A DNA stretch of 64,000 bases from the NCBI RefSeq assembly GCF_026167665.1, contig NZ_CP098740.1, positions 6,262,001-6,326,000 of the forward strand, read 5' to 3'. This document shows, piece after piece, positions 1-8,844 of the stretch (its first letter is position 1; every line of letters starts with the position of its first letter). Origin of the DNA: Streptomyces drozdowiczii. Lineage in GTDB: Bacteria > Actinomycetota > Actinomycetes > Streptomycetales > Streptomycetaceae. Below the pieces are notes generated by a model that searched no databases, was not told the origin of the DNA, and saw nothing but the letters and a program-made list of their open reading frames with translations. The position numbers and the translations under genes are program-made.

Positions 1-33
1 GCGTGCCGTCATCCCGCCAAGGAGCTCCCGCGC

Positions 34-1122
34 ATGATGATCCAGCGTCGATCCCGTACCCTCGCCGTGGCCTGCGTCCTCGCCGCCACCGCCACGCTGG
101 CCGTTTCCGGCTGCTCCAAGTCGGAGGGCTCGGACAACAACGCGAGCAGCGACAGCAGCCAGGCAGCGCAGGCGGCCAAGACCCCCGAGTCCTCGTCCGG
201 TTCGGGCTGCTCGCTCCAGAGCTACGGCGCCCCGAAGCTCGACCTGAAGAACGCGGTCGTCGGCTTCTCCCAGTCGGAGAAGGAGGCCAACCCGTTCCGT
301 ATCGCCGAGACCCAGTCCATCAAGGACGAGGCGAAGAAGATCGGCGTCAAGAAGCTGCTCACCACCAACGCCCAGTCGCAGCTGTCCAAGCAGATCAGCG
401 ACATCCAGGACATGCTCGCCCAGGGAGCCCAGTTCCTCATCGTCGCCCCGCTGAACTCGGACGGCCTGGAGCCGGCCCTCAAGGCCGCCGCCGCCAAGAA
501 GGTCCCGGTCCTCACCGTCGACCGCAAGCTCAACGCCACCGCCTGCAAGGACTACGTGGCCTTCCTGGGCTCCGACTTCGTGGAGCAGGGCAAGCGCGCC
601 GCCGACGCGATGATCAAGGCGACCGGCGGCAAGGGCAAGGTCGCCATCCTCCTCGGTTCGTCGGGCAACAACGTCACCACCGACCGCACCAAGGGCTTCG
701 TGGACCAGCTCAAGGCCAAGGCCCCCGACATGGAGATCGTCGCCCAGCAGACCGGTGAGTTCGCCCGCGACAAGGGCCAGCAGGTCACCGAGCAGCTGAT
801 CCAGTCCAAGCCCGGTATCACCGCCATCTACGCGGAGAACGACGAGATGGGCCTCGGCGCCGTCACCGCGGTGAAGGCCGCCGGCAAGAAGCCCGGCAAG
901 GACATCAAGATCGTCTCCGTCGACGGCACCCGCAACGCCGTCCAGGCCATCGTCAACGGCGAGTACAACGCCGTCATCGAGTCCAACCCGCGCTTCGGCC
1001 CGCTGGCCTTCGCGACCGCCCAGAAGTTCTACGGCGGCGAGGAGATCCCCGAGAACGTCATCATCAGCGACCGCTCGTACGACGAGGCCAACGCCAAGTC
1101 CACGGTCGGCAACGCGTTCTGA
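34..1122 (+). CDS. Sugar ABC transporter substrate-binding lipoprotein, YtfQ-like
   Basis: Extracellular binding protein of the LacI-like periplasmic-binding fold (362 aa) that would hand a sugar to the importer encoded just downstream. A lipoprotein signal is visible: basic N-terminus, hydrophobic stretch at about residues 10-25 and lipobox VSGC with the lipidated Cys at 27, followed by a Ser/Gln/Asn-rich linker to about residue 55. The mature part starts with VGFSQSE, and ends with ESNPRFGPLAF, both reminiscent of E. coli YtfQ (galactofuranose). ATG at 34 is preceded by AAGGAG with a 9-base gap. First gene of a four-gene transport operon; whether other genes lie upstream is outside the window. 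Ligand identity is inferred from architecture only; another furanose or pentose is possible. Confidence 0.9.
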   Translation: MMIQRRSRTLAVACVLAATATLAVSGCSKSEGSDNNASSDSSQAAQAAKTPESSSGSGCSLQSYGAPKLDLKNAVVGFSQSEKEANPFRIAETQSIKDEAKKIGVKKLLTTNAQSQLSKQISDIQDMLAQGAQFLIVAPLNSDGLEPALKAAAAKKVPVLTVDRKLNATACKDYVAFLGSDFVEQGKRAADAMIKATGGKGKVAILLGSSGNNVTTDRTKGFVDQLKAKAPDMEIVAQQTGEFARDKGQQVTEQLIQSKPGITAIYAENDEMGLGAVTAVKAAGKKPGKDIKIVSVDGTRNAVQAIVNGEYNAVIESNPRFGPLAFATAQKFYGGEEIPENVIISDRSYDEANAKSTVGNAF

Positions 1123-1240
1123 TCCCAGCCGGCCCCAACTGCCCGTACCGGCTCCGTCGGTTCACCGCCGCCGTGGCGCTCCCCCGCCACGGCGGCCACC
1201 GGGCCCCCATCCTTGGAAGAGCGGAAGGCCAAGACCAGCC

Positions 1241-2896
1241 ATGGCACCACCCGAAGCAGTACCGCAGCCGCCGGAGCCGGCCGCCGACGTGAAGGAGAGC
1301 AGCGCGACCGGAACGGCCCTCGCGGACGAGCCCGGCGCGGCACCCGCCGTCCTGGAGGCTCGCTCGGTCAGCAAGCGGTTCCCGGGCGTCGTCGCCCTCG
1401 ACGGCGTCTCCTTCTCCCTGCGCGCCGGCGAGACCCACGCCCTGGTGGGGGAGAACGGAGCCGGCAAGTCCACCCTCATCAAGGTGCTGACGGGCGTCTA
1501 CCGGCCCGACGAGGGCGAGCTGCGGCTGGCCGGCGAACAGGTCTCCTTCAGCCGGCCCTTCGAGGCGCAGGAAGCGGGCATCTCCACGATCTACCAGGAG
1601 GTGAACCTCGTCCCGCTGATGAGCGTGGCGCGCAACATCTTCCTCGGCCGCGAGCCCAAGAACCGCTTCGGCCTGATCGACTTCCCCCGGATGTACCGCG
1701 AGGCGAGCGAACTCCTCGACGGCTTCGGCGTCCGCGTCGACCCGAAGCGCCCCCTGCACACCCTGGGCATCGGCACCCAGCAGATGGTCGCCATGGCCCG
1801 CGCCGTCTCCGTGAACGCCCAGGTCGTCATCATGGACGAACCCACCTCCTCGCTGGAGCCCCGCGAGGTCGAGACGCTCTTCCGGGTCATCGAGGACCTC
1901 CGCGGACGCGGCATCGCCGTCCTCTACGTCAGCCACCGCATGGACGAGCTGTACCGGATCTGCGAGCGGGTCACCGTCCTGCGCGACGGCCACCACATCC
2001 ACACCGGCGACCTCGCCGACCTCGACCGGATGCAGCTCGTCTCGATGATGCTCGGCCGCGACATGGCCGAGGTGCGCCGCGAAGGGCTGACCAACTTCGA
2101 CTCCGAGGGCCACGAGGCCGCGCGCACCCCCGTCCTCACCGCCACCGGCCTCTCCCGCGACCACCAGCTGCACGACATCTCCCTCGACCTGTACGCGGGT
2201 GAGGTCATGGGCCTCGGCGGACTCCTCGGCTCCGGGCGCAGCGAGACCGCGAAGGCCATCGCCGGTGCGCTCTCCCTGGACTCCGGCGAGGTCAGCGTGG
2301 CCGGACGCACCCTGCGCCGCCTCACCTCGGCCGGAGCCATCCGGGCCGGGATCAGCCTGCTGCCCGAGGACCGCAAGGCCGAGGGCATCGTGCCCGGCCT
2401 CTCGGTCCGCGAGAACATCGTGCTGGCCGCGATGCCCCGGCTCTCCCGCGCCGGCATCGTCTCCCGCGCCAAGCAGGACCGCATTGTCGACATCTTCATG
2501 AAGCGACTCAGGATCAAGGCGGCGAGCCCCGAGCAGAAGGTCGGCGAGCTCTCCGGCGGCAACCAGCAGAAGGTGCTGCTGGCCCGCTGGCTCTGCCTGG
2601 AGCCCAAGGTCCTGCTGCTCGACGAACCCACCCGGGGCATCGACGTCGGCGCCAAGGCCGAGGTCCAGAGCCTCATCGACGACCTCGCCCGCGAGGGCCT
2701 GGCCGTCCTGCTCATCTCCTCCGACATCGAGGAACTGATCGAGGGCGCCGACCGGATCGTCGTCCTGCGGGGCGGCGCGGTCGCGGGCGAGCTGGCGGGC
2801 GACGAGGTGGCGGAGAGCCATCTGCTCGAAGTGCTCGCCGACCACTCACCGGCTGCCGCGGACAAGGCGCCGGCCGCGAAGGAGGACCCCCGATGA
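1241..2896 (+). CDS. Sugar ABC transporter ATP-binding protein (two ABC domains), YtfR/RbsA-like
   Basis: Cytoplasmic energising subunit (551 aa) with duplicated ABC modules. N-terminal module: Walker A GENGAGKS at residues 70-77, Walker B in VVIMDEPTSSLE. C-terminal module: a degenerate Walker A (GLLGSGRSE), canonical signature LSGGNQQK, and LLLDEPTRGID. This asymmetry is normal for the RbsA/AraG/XylG/YtfR class of carbohydrate uptake (CUT2) ATPases. About 35 extra residues at the N-terminus precede the first module. The stop codon overlaps the ATG of the next gene (ATGA), implying translational coupling. An alternative later start cannot be excluded because the ribosome site for ATG 1241 (GGAAGG, about 12 bases away) is only fair. 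Confidence 0.93.
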   Translation: MAPPEAVPQPPEPAADVKESSATGTALADEPGAAPAVLEARSVSKRFPGVVALDGVSFSLRAGETHALVGENGAGKSTLIKVLTGVYRPDEGELRLAGEQVSFSRPFEAQEAGISTIYQEVNLVPLMSVARNIFLGREPKNRFGLIDFPRMYREASELLDGFGVRVDPKRPLHTLGIGTQQMVAMARAVSVNAQVVIMDEPTSSLEPREVETLFRVIEDLRGRGIAVLYVSHRMDELYRICERVTVLRDGHHIHTGDLADLDRMQLVSMMLGRDMAEVRREGLTNFDSEGHEAARTPVLTATGLSRDHQLHDISLDLYAGEVMGLGGLLGSGRSETAKAIAGALSLDSGEVSVAGRTLRRLTSAGAIRAGISLLPEDRKAEGIVPGLSVRENIVLAAMPRLSRAGIVSRAKQDRIVDIFMKRLRIKAASPEQKVGELSGGNQQKVLLARWLCLEPKVLLLDEPTRGIDVGAKAEVQSLIDDLAREGLAVLLISSDIEELIEGADRIVVLRGGAVAGELAGDEVAESHLLEVLADHSPAAADKAPAAKEDPR

Positions 2897-3866
2897 CCCA
2901 GGCCGCAGTCACCACCCCGCAGCCCGGCCGCTCGCCCGGCTGCGCGACCCCGCCTGGTACCAGGAGTACGGCGTCTACCTCGCCGTCGCGGTCGTCCTCG
3001 TCTTCAACGCCCTGTTCACCGAGCACTTCATGACGGTGGACAACCTGCGCACCCAGCTCGTCCAGGTCGCCCCGATCGTCATCGTCGCCCTCGGCATGGC
3101 GCTCGTCATCGGCACCGAGGGCGTCGACCTCTCCGTCGGCTCGACCATGGCCCTGGCCGCCGCGCTGCTGCCGCTCTACCTCGGCTACGGACTGGTCCCC
3201 GCACTCGTCATGGCGCTGCTCGCCGGCGCCCTCGTCGGAGCGGTCAACGGCACCCTGGTCTCGCTCGTCGGCCTCCAGCCGATCGTCGCCACGCTCGCCC
3301 TGTTCGTCGGCGGCCGGGGCCTCGCCCTGGTGATGGCGGACAGCCAGCTCAAGCAGATCGTCAACCCCGACCTGCTCTCGCTGGGCACCGGCTCCTTCCT
3401 CGGCATCCCGCTGGTCGTCCTCATCGCCGGCGTGCTCGCCGTCGCCGTGGCCTTCCTCGTCACCCGGACCACCTTCGGCCGCCAGGTCGTCGCCATCGGC
3501 GGCAACCGCTCCGCCGCCGCCCTGGCCGGACTGCCCGTACGCCGGGTGCTCATCGGGGTGTACGTGCTCTGCGGGGTGCTCGCCGCCCTCGCCGGAGTCC
3601 TGGCCACCGCCCGGCTCACCGCCAGCGACCCCTCCTCGCTCGGCACCCTCATGGAACTCTCCGCCATCACGGCGGTCGTGGTGGGCGGCACCCCGCTCAA
3701 CGGCGGCTCCATCCGGGTCCTCGGCACCGTCGCCGGCGCCCTCCTCATGCAATTGCTGCGGGCCACCCTCATCAAGCACGACCTGCCCGACTCCACCGCA
3801 CAGATCGCCCAGGCGGCCATCATCATCGCCGCCGTCTACGTCGCCCGGGAGCGTCGGTCCCGATGA
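2893..3866 (+). CDS. Sugar ABC transporter permease, first of two (apparent 1-base frameshift near N-terminus)
   Basis: CUT2-type inner-membrane permease of the BPD_transp_2 family, with the hallmark EGVDLSVGS segment and about eight hydrophobic helices. ATG at 2893 overlaps the upstream stop as ATGA and reads MTQAAVTTPQPGRSP, but this frame then runs into TGA at 3028. The family-like N-terminus (RLRDPAWYQEYGVYLAVAV, the first helix) lies in the frame used from ATG 3030 onward. One missing base in the run near 2934-2940 (for example CCCGG for CCCCGG) would join the two parts into 324 residues. As written, translation could only start at 3030 (278 aa), losing the first helix. The 3' end overlaps the next permease start by ATGA. 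Sequencing error and real mutation cannot be separated here. Confidence 0.85.
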
Positions 3867-4927
3867 ACGAAACCTCACCTGCGCCGGCGGCCTCCGCCCC
3901 GGCCCCGCGCAAGACCCCCGCCGCCTCCGGCGCCACCACGCCGGCGCCCGGTGCCGGATCGCCGCGCACGACCGGCGGGCGGATCGCCGAACTCCTGCAA
4001 CGCCAGGGCGTCCTGGTCGTCCTCCTGACGGTCGTGATCGTCGCGTCCTGCATCTACCCGTCGACGTTCTCCACCCTGGACAACGCCCGCGGGGTGACCG
4101 TCCAGGCGTCGTTCCTGGCCGTCGTCGCGCTCGGCATGACCATGGTCATCATCACCGGCGGCATCGACCTCTCCGTCGGGTCCGTCTTCGCCCTGGGCGG
4201 GGTGCTCGCCGCCTGGGCCTCCCAATGGGGCATCCTGCCCGCCCTGTTGGTCCCGCTCGTGGTGTGCGGCGCGATCGGCCTGCTCAACGGCTTCCTCGTG
4301 GCCCGCGCCGGAATGGCCCCGTTCATCGTCACGCTCGCCACCCTCCTCGGGGCGCGCGGGCTGCTCCTCGCCATCACGGACGAGGGCGCCACCACCTACC
4401 TGGTGTCCAAGGACTCGGCCTTCGCGGAACTCGGACAGGGCGCGATCTGGGGCTTCGGCTACCCGATCTTCATCGCCCTCGCGCTGTTCGGCCTCGGCGG
4501 ACTCCTCCTCCAGCGCACCTCGTTCGGCCAGTCGATCTTCGCCGTCGGCGGCAGCAGTGACGCCGCCACCCTGATGGGCCTGCCCGTCGCCCGTACGAAG
4601 ATGCTCGTCTACACGCTCAGCGGACTGCTGGCCGGACTGGCCGGCGCGCTCAACGCCGCCCGGCTCTCCTCCGGGGTCACCATCATCGGCGTGGGCATGG
4701 AGCTGGACGCGATCTCCGCCGTCGTCATCGGCGGCACCCTCCTCATCGGCGGCGCCGGCTCCATCAGCGGCACGCTCTGGGGCGTCCTGCTCCTCCAGGT
4801 CATCCAGAACCTGATCAACCAGATCGGCTCGCTGAACTCCTCGTACCAGTCGGTCGTCAGCGGCGGCTTCCTTATCGTTGTCGTCGTGGCCCAGCGCTAT
4901 CTGGCGCGCAGCCGCAGAACCACCTGA
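3863..4927 (+). CDS. Sugar ABC transporter permease, second of two
   Basis: Second CUT2-type permease (354 aa). A Pro/Ala-rich cytoplasmic tail of about 45 residues precedes roughly nine hydrophobic segments; the conserved GGIDLSVGSVFALGG motif lies near residues 97-111. It has the same family signature as the preceding permease but is clearly a paralogue, so the channel is probably a heterodimer, as in YtfT-YjfF. Start ATG overlaps the previous stop. A strong hairpin follows the gene at 4931-4958 and closes the transport operon before the LacI regulator. Confidence 0.92.
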   Translation: MNETSPAPAASAPAPRKTPAASGATTPAPGAGSPRTTGGRIAELLQRQGVLVVLLTVVIVASCIYPSTFSTLDNARGVTVQASFLAVVALGMTMVIITGGIDLSVGSVFALGGVLAAWASQWGILPALLVPLVVCGAIGLLNGFLVARAGMAPFIVTLATLLGARGLLLAITDEGATTYLVSKDSAFAELGQGAIWGFGYPIFIALALFGLGGLLLQRTSFGQSIFAVGGSSDAATLMGLPVARTKMLVYTLSGLLAGLAGALNAARLSSGVTIIGVGMELDAISAVVIGGTLLIGGAGSISGTLWGVLLLQVIQNLINQIGSLNSSYQSVVSGGFLIVVVVAQRYLARSRRTT

Positions 4928-4930
4928 ACC

Positions 4931-4958
4931 GGTGCCGGGGCCCCACGGCCCCGGCACC
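4931..4958 (+). terminator. Rho-independent-like hairpin after sugar ABC operon
   Basis: Perfect 12-bp inverted repeat (GGTGCCGGGGCC / GGCCCCGGCACC) with loop CCAC directly after the second permease. There is no U-tract, which is usual for terminators in high-GC actinomycetes. Confidence 0.7.
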
Positions 4959-5036
4959 GTTCGAGCCGATCGAGCCGAACCGGCGGGAGCCGGGCCACCG
5001 CGCCTCACCGCGCGACAAGTCGATTCAGGGAGTGCC

Positions 5037-6065
5037 GTGGGCGTCAGCCTCAAGGACGTTGCGCAACGGGCGGGCGTGTCCATCAAGACCGTGTCGAACG
5101 TGGTGAACAACTATCAGCACGTCACACCGAAGATGCGCGCCAAGGTGCAGCAGGCCATCGACGAGCTCGGCTACCGGCCGAACCTCACCGCCCGCCATCT
5201 GCGCAAGGGCCGCACCGGGATCATCGCGCTCGCCGTCCCCGAGTTCGGCAACCCGTACTTCGCGGAGCTGGCCGGCGCGGTGGTCGACGCCGCCGCCCGG
5301 CACGACTACACCGTGCTGGTCGACCACACCGGCGGACTGCGCGAGAAGGAACTCCTCGTCAGCCAGGGGTTCCGGTCCCACGTCATCGACGGGCTCATCC
5401 TCAGCCCGATCCACCTGGAGACCGAGGACCTGATGGCGCGCACCGAGACCGCGCCCCTGGTCCTGCTCGGCGAGCGCGAGTACGAGGCCCCGTACGACCA
5501 CATCGCCATCGACAACGTCGCCGCGGCCCGCGAGGCCGTACGCCACCTCGTCCAGCTCGGCCACCGCCGCATCGCCTTCCTCGGCTCCCGCACCGGCCGC
5601 GAACGCCAGCCCGCCCACCTCCGGCTGCGCGGCTGGCGCGAGGAGCTGGCCGCCTCCGGGATCGAGCCCGACGAGGCGCTGGTCGTCGTCACCGACGGCT
5701 ACGGCCGCGAGGACGGGGCCTCCGGCATGGCCGCGCTCCTCGACCGGGGCGAGCGCCCCGACGCCGTCTTCGCGTACAACGACCTCATCGCCATCGGCGC
5801 CATGCGCACCCTCACCGCACGCGGCCTGCGCATCCCCGAGGACGTCGCCGTCGTCGGCTTCGACGACATCGAGGAGAGCCTCTACGGCGCGACCACCCTC
5901 ACCACCGTGGCGCCCGACAAGGAGGCCATCGCCCGGCTCGCCGTCGACAGCCTGGTCGAGCGCCTTTCCGGCGAGCCGGTGGCGGAGCCCAGGCGGCCCC
6001 GGCCCGGCTACCGCCTCGTCGTCCGCGAATCCACCGTTCCCCGGCCCGCCGCCGACCGGGCCTGA
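5037..6065 (+). CDS. LacI family transcriptional regulator
   Basis: DNA-binding regulator (342 aa): N-terminal LacI helix-turn-helix ([13 protein letters not shown], then TVSNVVNN and the hinge helix [10 protein letters not shown]) followed by a periplasmic-binding-like effector domain ending in [23 protein letters not shown] 5037 is chosen because AGGGAG ends four bases upstream and the helix-turn-helix begins at once; an in-frame upstream extension would run back into the permease. Lies between the sugar importer and the aldose epimerase, so it most likely controls them in response to the imported sugar. No perfect operator was seen immediately upstream. Confidence 0.92.
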   Translation: MGVSLKDVAQRAGVSIKTVSNVVNNYQHVTPKMRAKVQQAIDELGYRPNLTARHLRKGRTGIIALAVPEFGNPYFAELAGAVVDAAARHDYTVLVDHTGGLREKELLVSQGFRSHVIDGLILSPIHLETEDLMARTETAPLVLLGEREYEAPYDHIAIDNVAAAREAVRHLVQLGHRRIAFLGSRTGRERQPAHLRLRGWREELAASGIEPDEALVVVTDGYGREDGASGMAALLDRGERPDAVFAYNDLIAIGAMRTLTARGLRIPEDVAVVGFDDIEESLYGATTLTTVAPDKEAIARLAVDSLVERLSGEPVAEPRRPRPGYRLVVRESTVPRPAADRA

Positions 6066-6074
6066 GCCACGGGC

Positions 6075-6103
6075 CGGACTCCCCGCCACCCCTGGGGAGT
6101 CCG
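6075..6103 (+). terminator. Hairpin after lacI-type gene
   Basis: Perfect 10-bp inverted repeat CGGACTCCCC / GGGGAGTCCG with a 9-base loop, starting 10 bases after the regulator stop codon and before the epimerase ribosome site. Confidence 0.55.
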
Positions 6104-6161
6104 CCGCCCACGCCCCGCCCGTCCGGCCGCTCCGGCCTTCCGATCGCCCCAAGGATCATTG

Positions 6162-7241
6162 ATGCCTCGCCCCACCGTGCACAGCAAACCGTTCGGCGCC
6201 CACGGGTCCACGGACGTCGACATCTGGACGCTCGACTCCGGCACCGGAGTCCGGGCCGAGATCCTCACCTACGGCGGCATCCTGCACCGGCTCACCGTGC
6301 CCGACACCGCCGGAACCCCGGCCTCCGTCGTCCGCTCGCTGCCCGCCCTCGACGACTACACGGGCAAGAACCCGTTCTTCGGCGCCCTCGTCGGCCGTTA
6401 CGCCAACCGCATCGCGCACGGCAGGTTCACCCTCGACGGTACGGAGCACCAGGTCCCCACCACCGACCGGGGCCACGCCCTGCACGGCGGGCCGGACGGC
6501 TTCCACACCCGGATCTGGCGGGCCGAGGGCACCGCGACGGACGAGGCGGCCGTCCTGCGGCTCACGCTGCACAGCCCCGACGGCGACATGGGTTTCCCCG
6601 GCGCGCTGGACGTGACCGTGACGTACACCCTCGACGCGGCCGGCACCCTGGCGCTCGACTACGCGGCCACCACCGACCGCGCCACCGTCGTCAGCCTCAC
6701 CAACCACGCGTACTTCGACCTGACCGCCCGGGGCGACATCCTCGGCCACACCCTCCAGGTGGACGCCGGGCACTACCTCCCCGTGGACGAGGAGGGCATC
6801 CCCGAGGGCCCCGCCGCGCCCGTCGCCGCCACCCCGTTCGACCTGACCGCCCCGCAGACCCTCGCGGACCGGATCGCCCTGCCCGACGAACAGCTGCGCC
6901 GAGCGGGCGGATTCGACCACTGCTGGGTCCTCGACGGCGCGGACGCACCGGCCGCCCCCCGCCGCGCCGCCCGCCTCACCGCACCCGGCGGCGGACGGGT
7001 CATGGAGGTGTGGACCACCGAACCGGGCATCCAGGTCTACACCGCCAACCAGCTGGACGGCACCCTCGCCGACCCGGACGGCGGCCACCACGAGCGCCAC
7101 AGCGCCGTCTGCCTGGAGACCCAGCACCTCCCCGACTCGCCCAACCGCCCGGACCACCCGTCCACGGTGCTGCGCCCCGGGGAACACCTCCGCAGCCGCA
7201 CCGAATACCGCTTCCCGCACCTGGCGGCGCCGCAGGGGTGA
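6162..7241 (+). CDS. galM: Aldose 1-epimerase (mutarotase)
   Basis: Interconverts alpha and beta anomers of aldohexoses in the cytoplasm (359 aa, usual length for the family). Family features: GRYANRI at residues 78-84, HALHGG at about 105-110, TNHAYFDL at 180-187 with the presumed acid His182, and CLETQHLPDSPN with the presumed base Glu319. ATG 6162 follows AAGGA by 7 bases. It sits after the sugar ABC importer and LacI gene; an epimerase here fits uptake of a hexose such as galactose or its furanose form. Confidence 0.93.
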   Translation: MPRPTVHSKPFGAHGSTDVDIWTLDSGTGVRAEILTYGGILHRLTVPDTAGTPASVVRSLPALDDYTGKNPFFGALVGRYANRIAHGRFTLDGTEHQVPTTDRGHALHGGPDGFHTRIWRAEGTATDEAAVLRLTLHSPDGDMGFPGALDVTVTYTLDAAGTLALDYAATTDRATVVSLTNHAYFDLTARGDILGHTLQVDAGHYLPVDEEGIPEGPAAPVAATPFDLTAPQTLADRIALPDEQLRRAGGFDHCWVLDGADAPAAPRRAARLTAPGGGRVMEVWTTEPGIQVYTANQLDGTLADPDGGHHERHSAVCLETQHLPDSPNRPDHPSTVLRPGEHLRSRTEYRFPHLAAPQG

Positions 7242-7254
7242 GGGGGAGGCGAAT

Positions 7255-7273
7255 TACGACGAGTCTCGTAGTA
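7255..7273. promoter_or_regulatory. Near-perfect palindrome overlapping -10 of the ArsR-type gene (candidate operator)
   Basis: TACGACGAGTCTCGTAGTA is a 19-bp inverted repeat with one mismatched pair per arm (ACGAG/CTCGT core). A TAGTAT hexamer at 7269-7274 could be the -10 box of the regulator gene, so binding here would autoregulate it. ArsR-type repressors typically bind such AT-skewed palindromes at their own promoter. Confidence 0.6.
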
Positions 7274-7311
7274 TGGGAGCTCCGGACGGAGCGACGATGC
7301 GGAGAGCGACC

Positions 7312-7680
7312 GTGACCCCTGCCAGCACCACCGCCCCGGCAGCGGGCGCGCGCGCCCTGCCCCACCCCGCCCGTGAGGAGATCCGGCTCGAAGCGGTCCT
7401 GCACGCCCTCTCGGACCCGGTGCGGCTCAGTGTCGTACGCGAACTGGCCGCCGCCGGGTCCGAGCTGACCTGCTCCTGCTTCGAGCTGCCGGTCACCAAG
7501 TCCACCTCCACGCACCACTTCCGGGTGCTGCGCGAGAGCGGCATCGTCCAGCAGACCTACCGGGGCACCGCCAAGATGAACGGACTGCGCCGGGACGACC
7601 TCGACGCGCTGTTCCCCGGGCTGCTCGACCGCGTCCTGGAAGCGGCGGCCGGCCAGGCGGAGCGCCTCGGCGAGGCGTGA
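7312..7680 (+). CDS. ArsR-type winged-helix transcriptional regulator
   Basis: Small DNA-binding protein (122 aa from GTG 7312): LEAVLHALSDPVRLSVVREL begins the winged helix and KSTSTHHFRVLRESGIV is the recognition helix. One Cys-x-Cys pair (ELTCSCFELP) lies just before the recognition helix, where metal-sensing ArsR proteins carry cysteines, but I cannot assign a ligand. GTG 7312 is chosen because GGAGA lies 7-8 bases upstream; ATG codons at 7273 and 7297 are in frame but the first lies inside the putative operator/-10. No obvious target gene follows, so autoregulation and a distant target are both possible. Confidence 0.85.
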   Translation: MTPASTTAPAAGARALPHPAREEIRLEAVLHALSDPVRLSVVRELAAAGSELTCSCFELPVTKSTSTHHFRVLRESGIVQQTYRGTAKMNGLRRDDLDALFPGLLDRVLEAAAGQAERLGEA

Positions 7681-7821
7681 GGCGGCGCGCTCCGTCACCG
7701 TACGGGCCGGTGTTCTCACGGACCGTAGTACTTCATTGACCGATCAGCCATGACGGGACATGCTGTACCCCCGCCACGGACCGGTTCCGGCGACGCAGGG
7801 GATCGCCGGAGCCGGGACGTC

Positions 7822-8001
7822 TCAGAACGCCGGCCGCTCGCCGCCCCCGGTCGCGGCGGCCCACTCGACCAGCAGGCGCTGGTACTGCTCCTCGTCCTCC
7901 GGGGACAGGTGGCCGCCCGAACGCCGCCACAGGTCGCGAATGTCTTCATTCACCACTGCTGCGGGGCGTACGGAATCGGACGGGCACGGAGTCGGGGACA
8001 T
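7822..8001 (-). CDS. Small conserved actinomycete protein (59 aa)
   Basis: Encodes a short acidic protein from ATG at 8001, MSPTPCPSDSVRPAAVVNED, continuing into a helical segment with LWRRSGGHLSPEDEEQYQRL and ending ATGGGERPAF. I recognise it only as the kind of small hypothetical protein seen in Streptomyces genomes; no function. Coding in this frame shows C/G third positions and no membrane segment. Its in-frame upstream extension lacks a convincing ribosome site. Opposite strand to the ArsR-type gene. Confidence 0.6.
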   Translation of the reverse strand: MSPTPCPSDSVRPAAVVNEDIRDLWRRSGGHLSPEDEEQYQRLLVEWAAATGGGERPAF

Positions 8002-8071
8002 GTTCTCCAGGCTAAGGCCACGATGTGACAATCCGACCCATTGCGCGTCAGGGACATCTCTCACATGTGTC

Positions 8072-8773
8072 TCAGGCAACCTTCTCGGTCAGTCCGAGCT
8101 CCCGCAGCCCGTCGGGCCGCTCTTCCACCGGCAGATGGCGTACGAAACGCACCTCGCAGCCCAGCGCCGCGGCCCCGCCGTCGGCACGCCGGTCGTCGCC
8201 GACCATGACCACATCCGTCGGATTCTGTCCGAGAAGTGTGCAGGCGGTGCGGAAGAGGCGTGCGTCCGGCTTCTGGACTCCGTGCTCGAAGGAGAGGACG
8301 TACGCGTCCACGTAGCGGTCCAGGCCGTGCGCGCGGAAGACGGGGCGCAGGTCCCAGCCGATGTTGCTGACGATCCCGATCCGGACCCCGGCCGCGCGCA
8401 GCCCTTCCAGCACCTCCGCCGCGTCCGGGTAGGGGCGCCAGGCGTCCGGGCGCAGATGGCGGTCGTACAGCGCGTCATAGAGACCGGGGTCGGGCAGGGC
8501 GACCTGGCGGGCCAGACCGGTGTACACCGCGCGGTGCAGCTCGGCGTTCTCGTCGCGGTGCGCCCAGCCCTCCGCCAGCTCCTCGGGCATCCGCTTCGGG
8601 TTGGGCCCGCCCGGCAGCGCGCCGAACGCCTCCAGCTCCGCCGCGTACCGCTCGAAGGCGGCCTCGTCCACCCGCACCCCCCGCTCGGCGAGGGTCGCGG
8701 CGAGCCAGGAACGGACCGGCTCGATCCGGAACAGCGTCCCGGAGAAGTCGAAGAGGGCACCCTTGATCGGCAT
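8072..8773 (-). CDS. HAD family hydrolase-like protein
   Basis: Haloacid dehalogenase fold (233 aa). Motif I is FDFSGT with nucleophile Asp9, motif II is IVSNIG, motif III Lys is in GVQKPDARLF, and motif IV is VVMVGDDRRADGGAA. The second Asp of the usual DxDGT phosphatase motif is replaced by Ser11, which removes the normal general acid/base; therefore a phosphatase activity is not assured. The helical cap between motifs I and II is large (C1-type). Start ATG at 8773. Downstream of the PAP2 gene on the same strand with about 70 bases between. Confidence 0.85.
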   Translation of the reverse strand: MPIKGALFDFSGTLFRIEPVRSWLAATLAERGVRVDEAAFERYAAELEAFGALPGGPNPKRMPEELAEGWAHRDENAELHRAVYTGLARQVALPDPGLYDALYDRHLRPDAWRPYPDAAEVLEGLRAAGVRIGIVSNIGWDLRPVFRAHGLDRYVDAYVLSFEHGVQKPDARLFRTACTLLGQNPTDVVMVGDDRRADGGAAALGCEVRFVRHLPVEERPDGLRELGLTEKVA

Positions 8774-8844
8774 GGCACCGATCCTCGCCGAACCGGCGGG
8801 CCCCGGGCAAGGGCGCCTGTCCGGCGGCCACGGCGCCTGCCTGG

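Noticed and set aside
1064..2845. Large minus-strand open frame opposite the sugar ABC ATPase
   Set aside because: High-GC antisense artefact; residue composition is His/Asp/Glu/Gly-rich with no motif.
7721..7760. Promoter-like AT stretch (TAGTACTTCATTGA) as a gene start downstream of the ArsR gene
   Set aside because: No plausible coding sequence follows on either strand before the small minus-strand gene ends.
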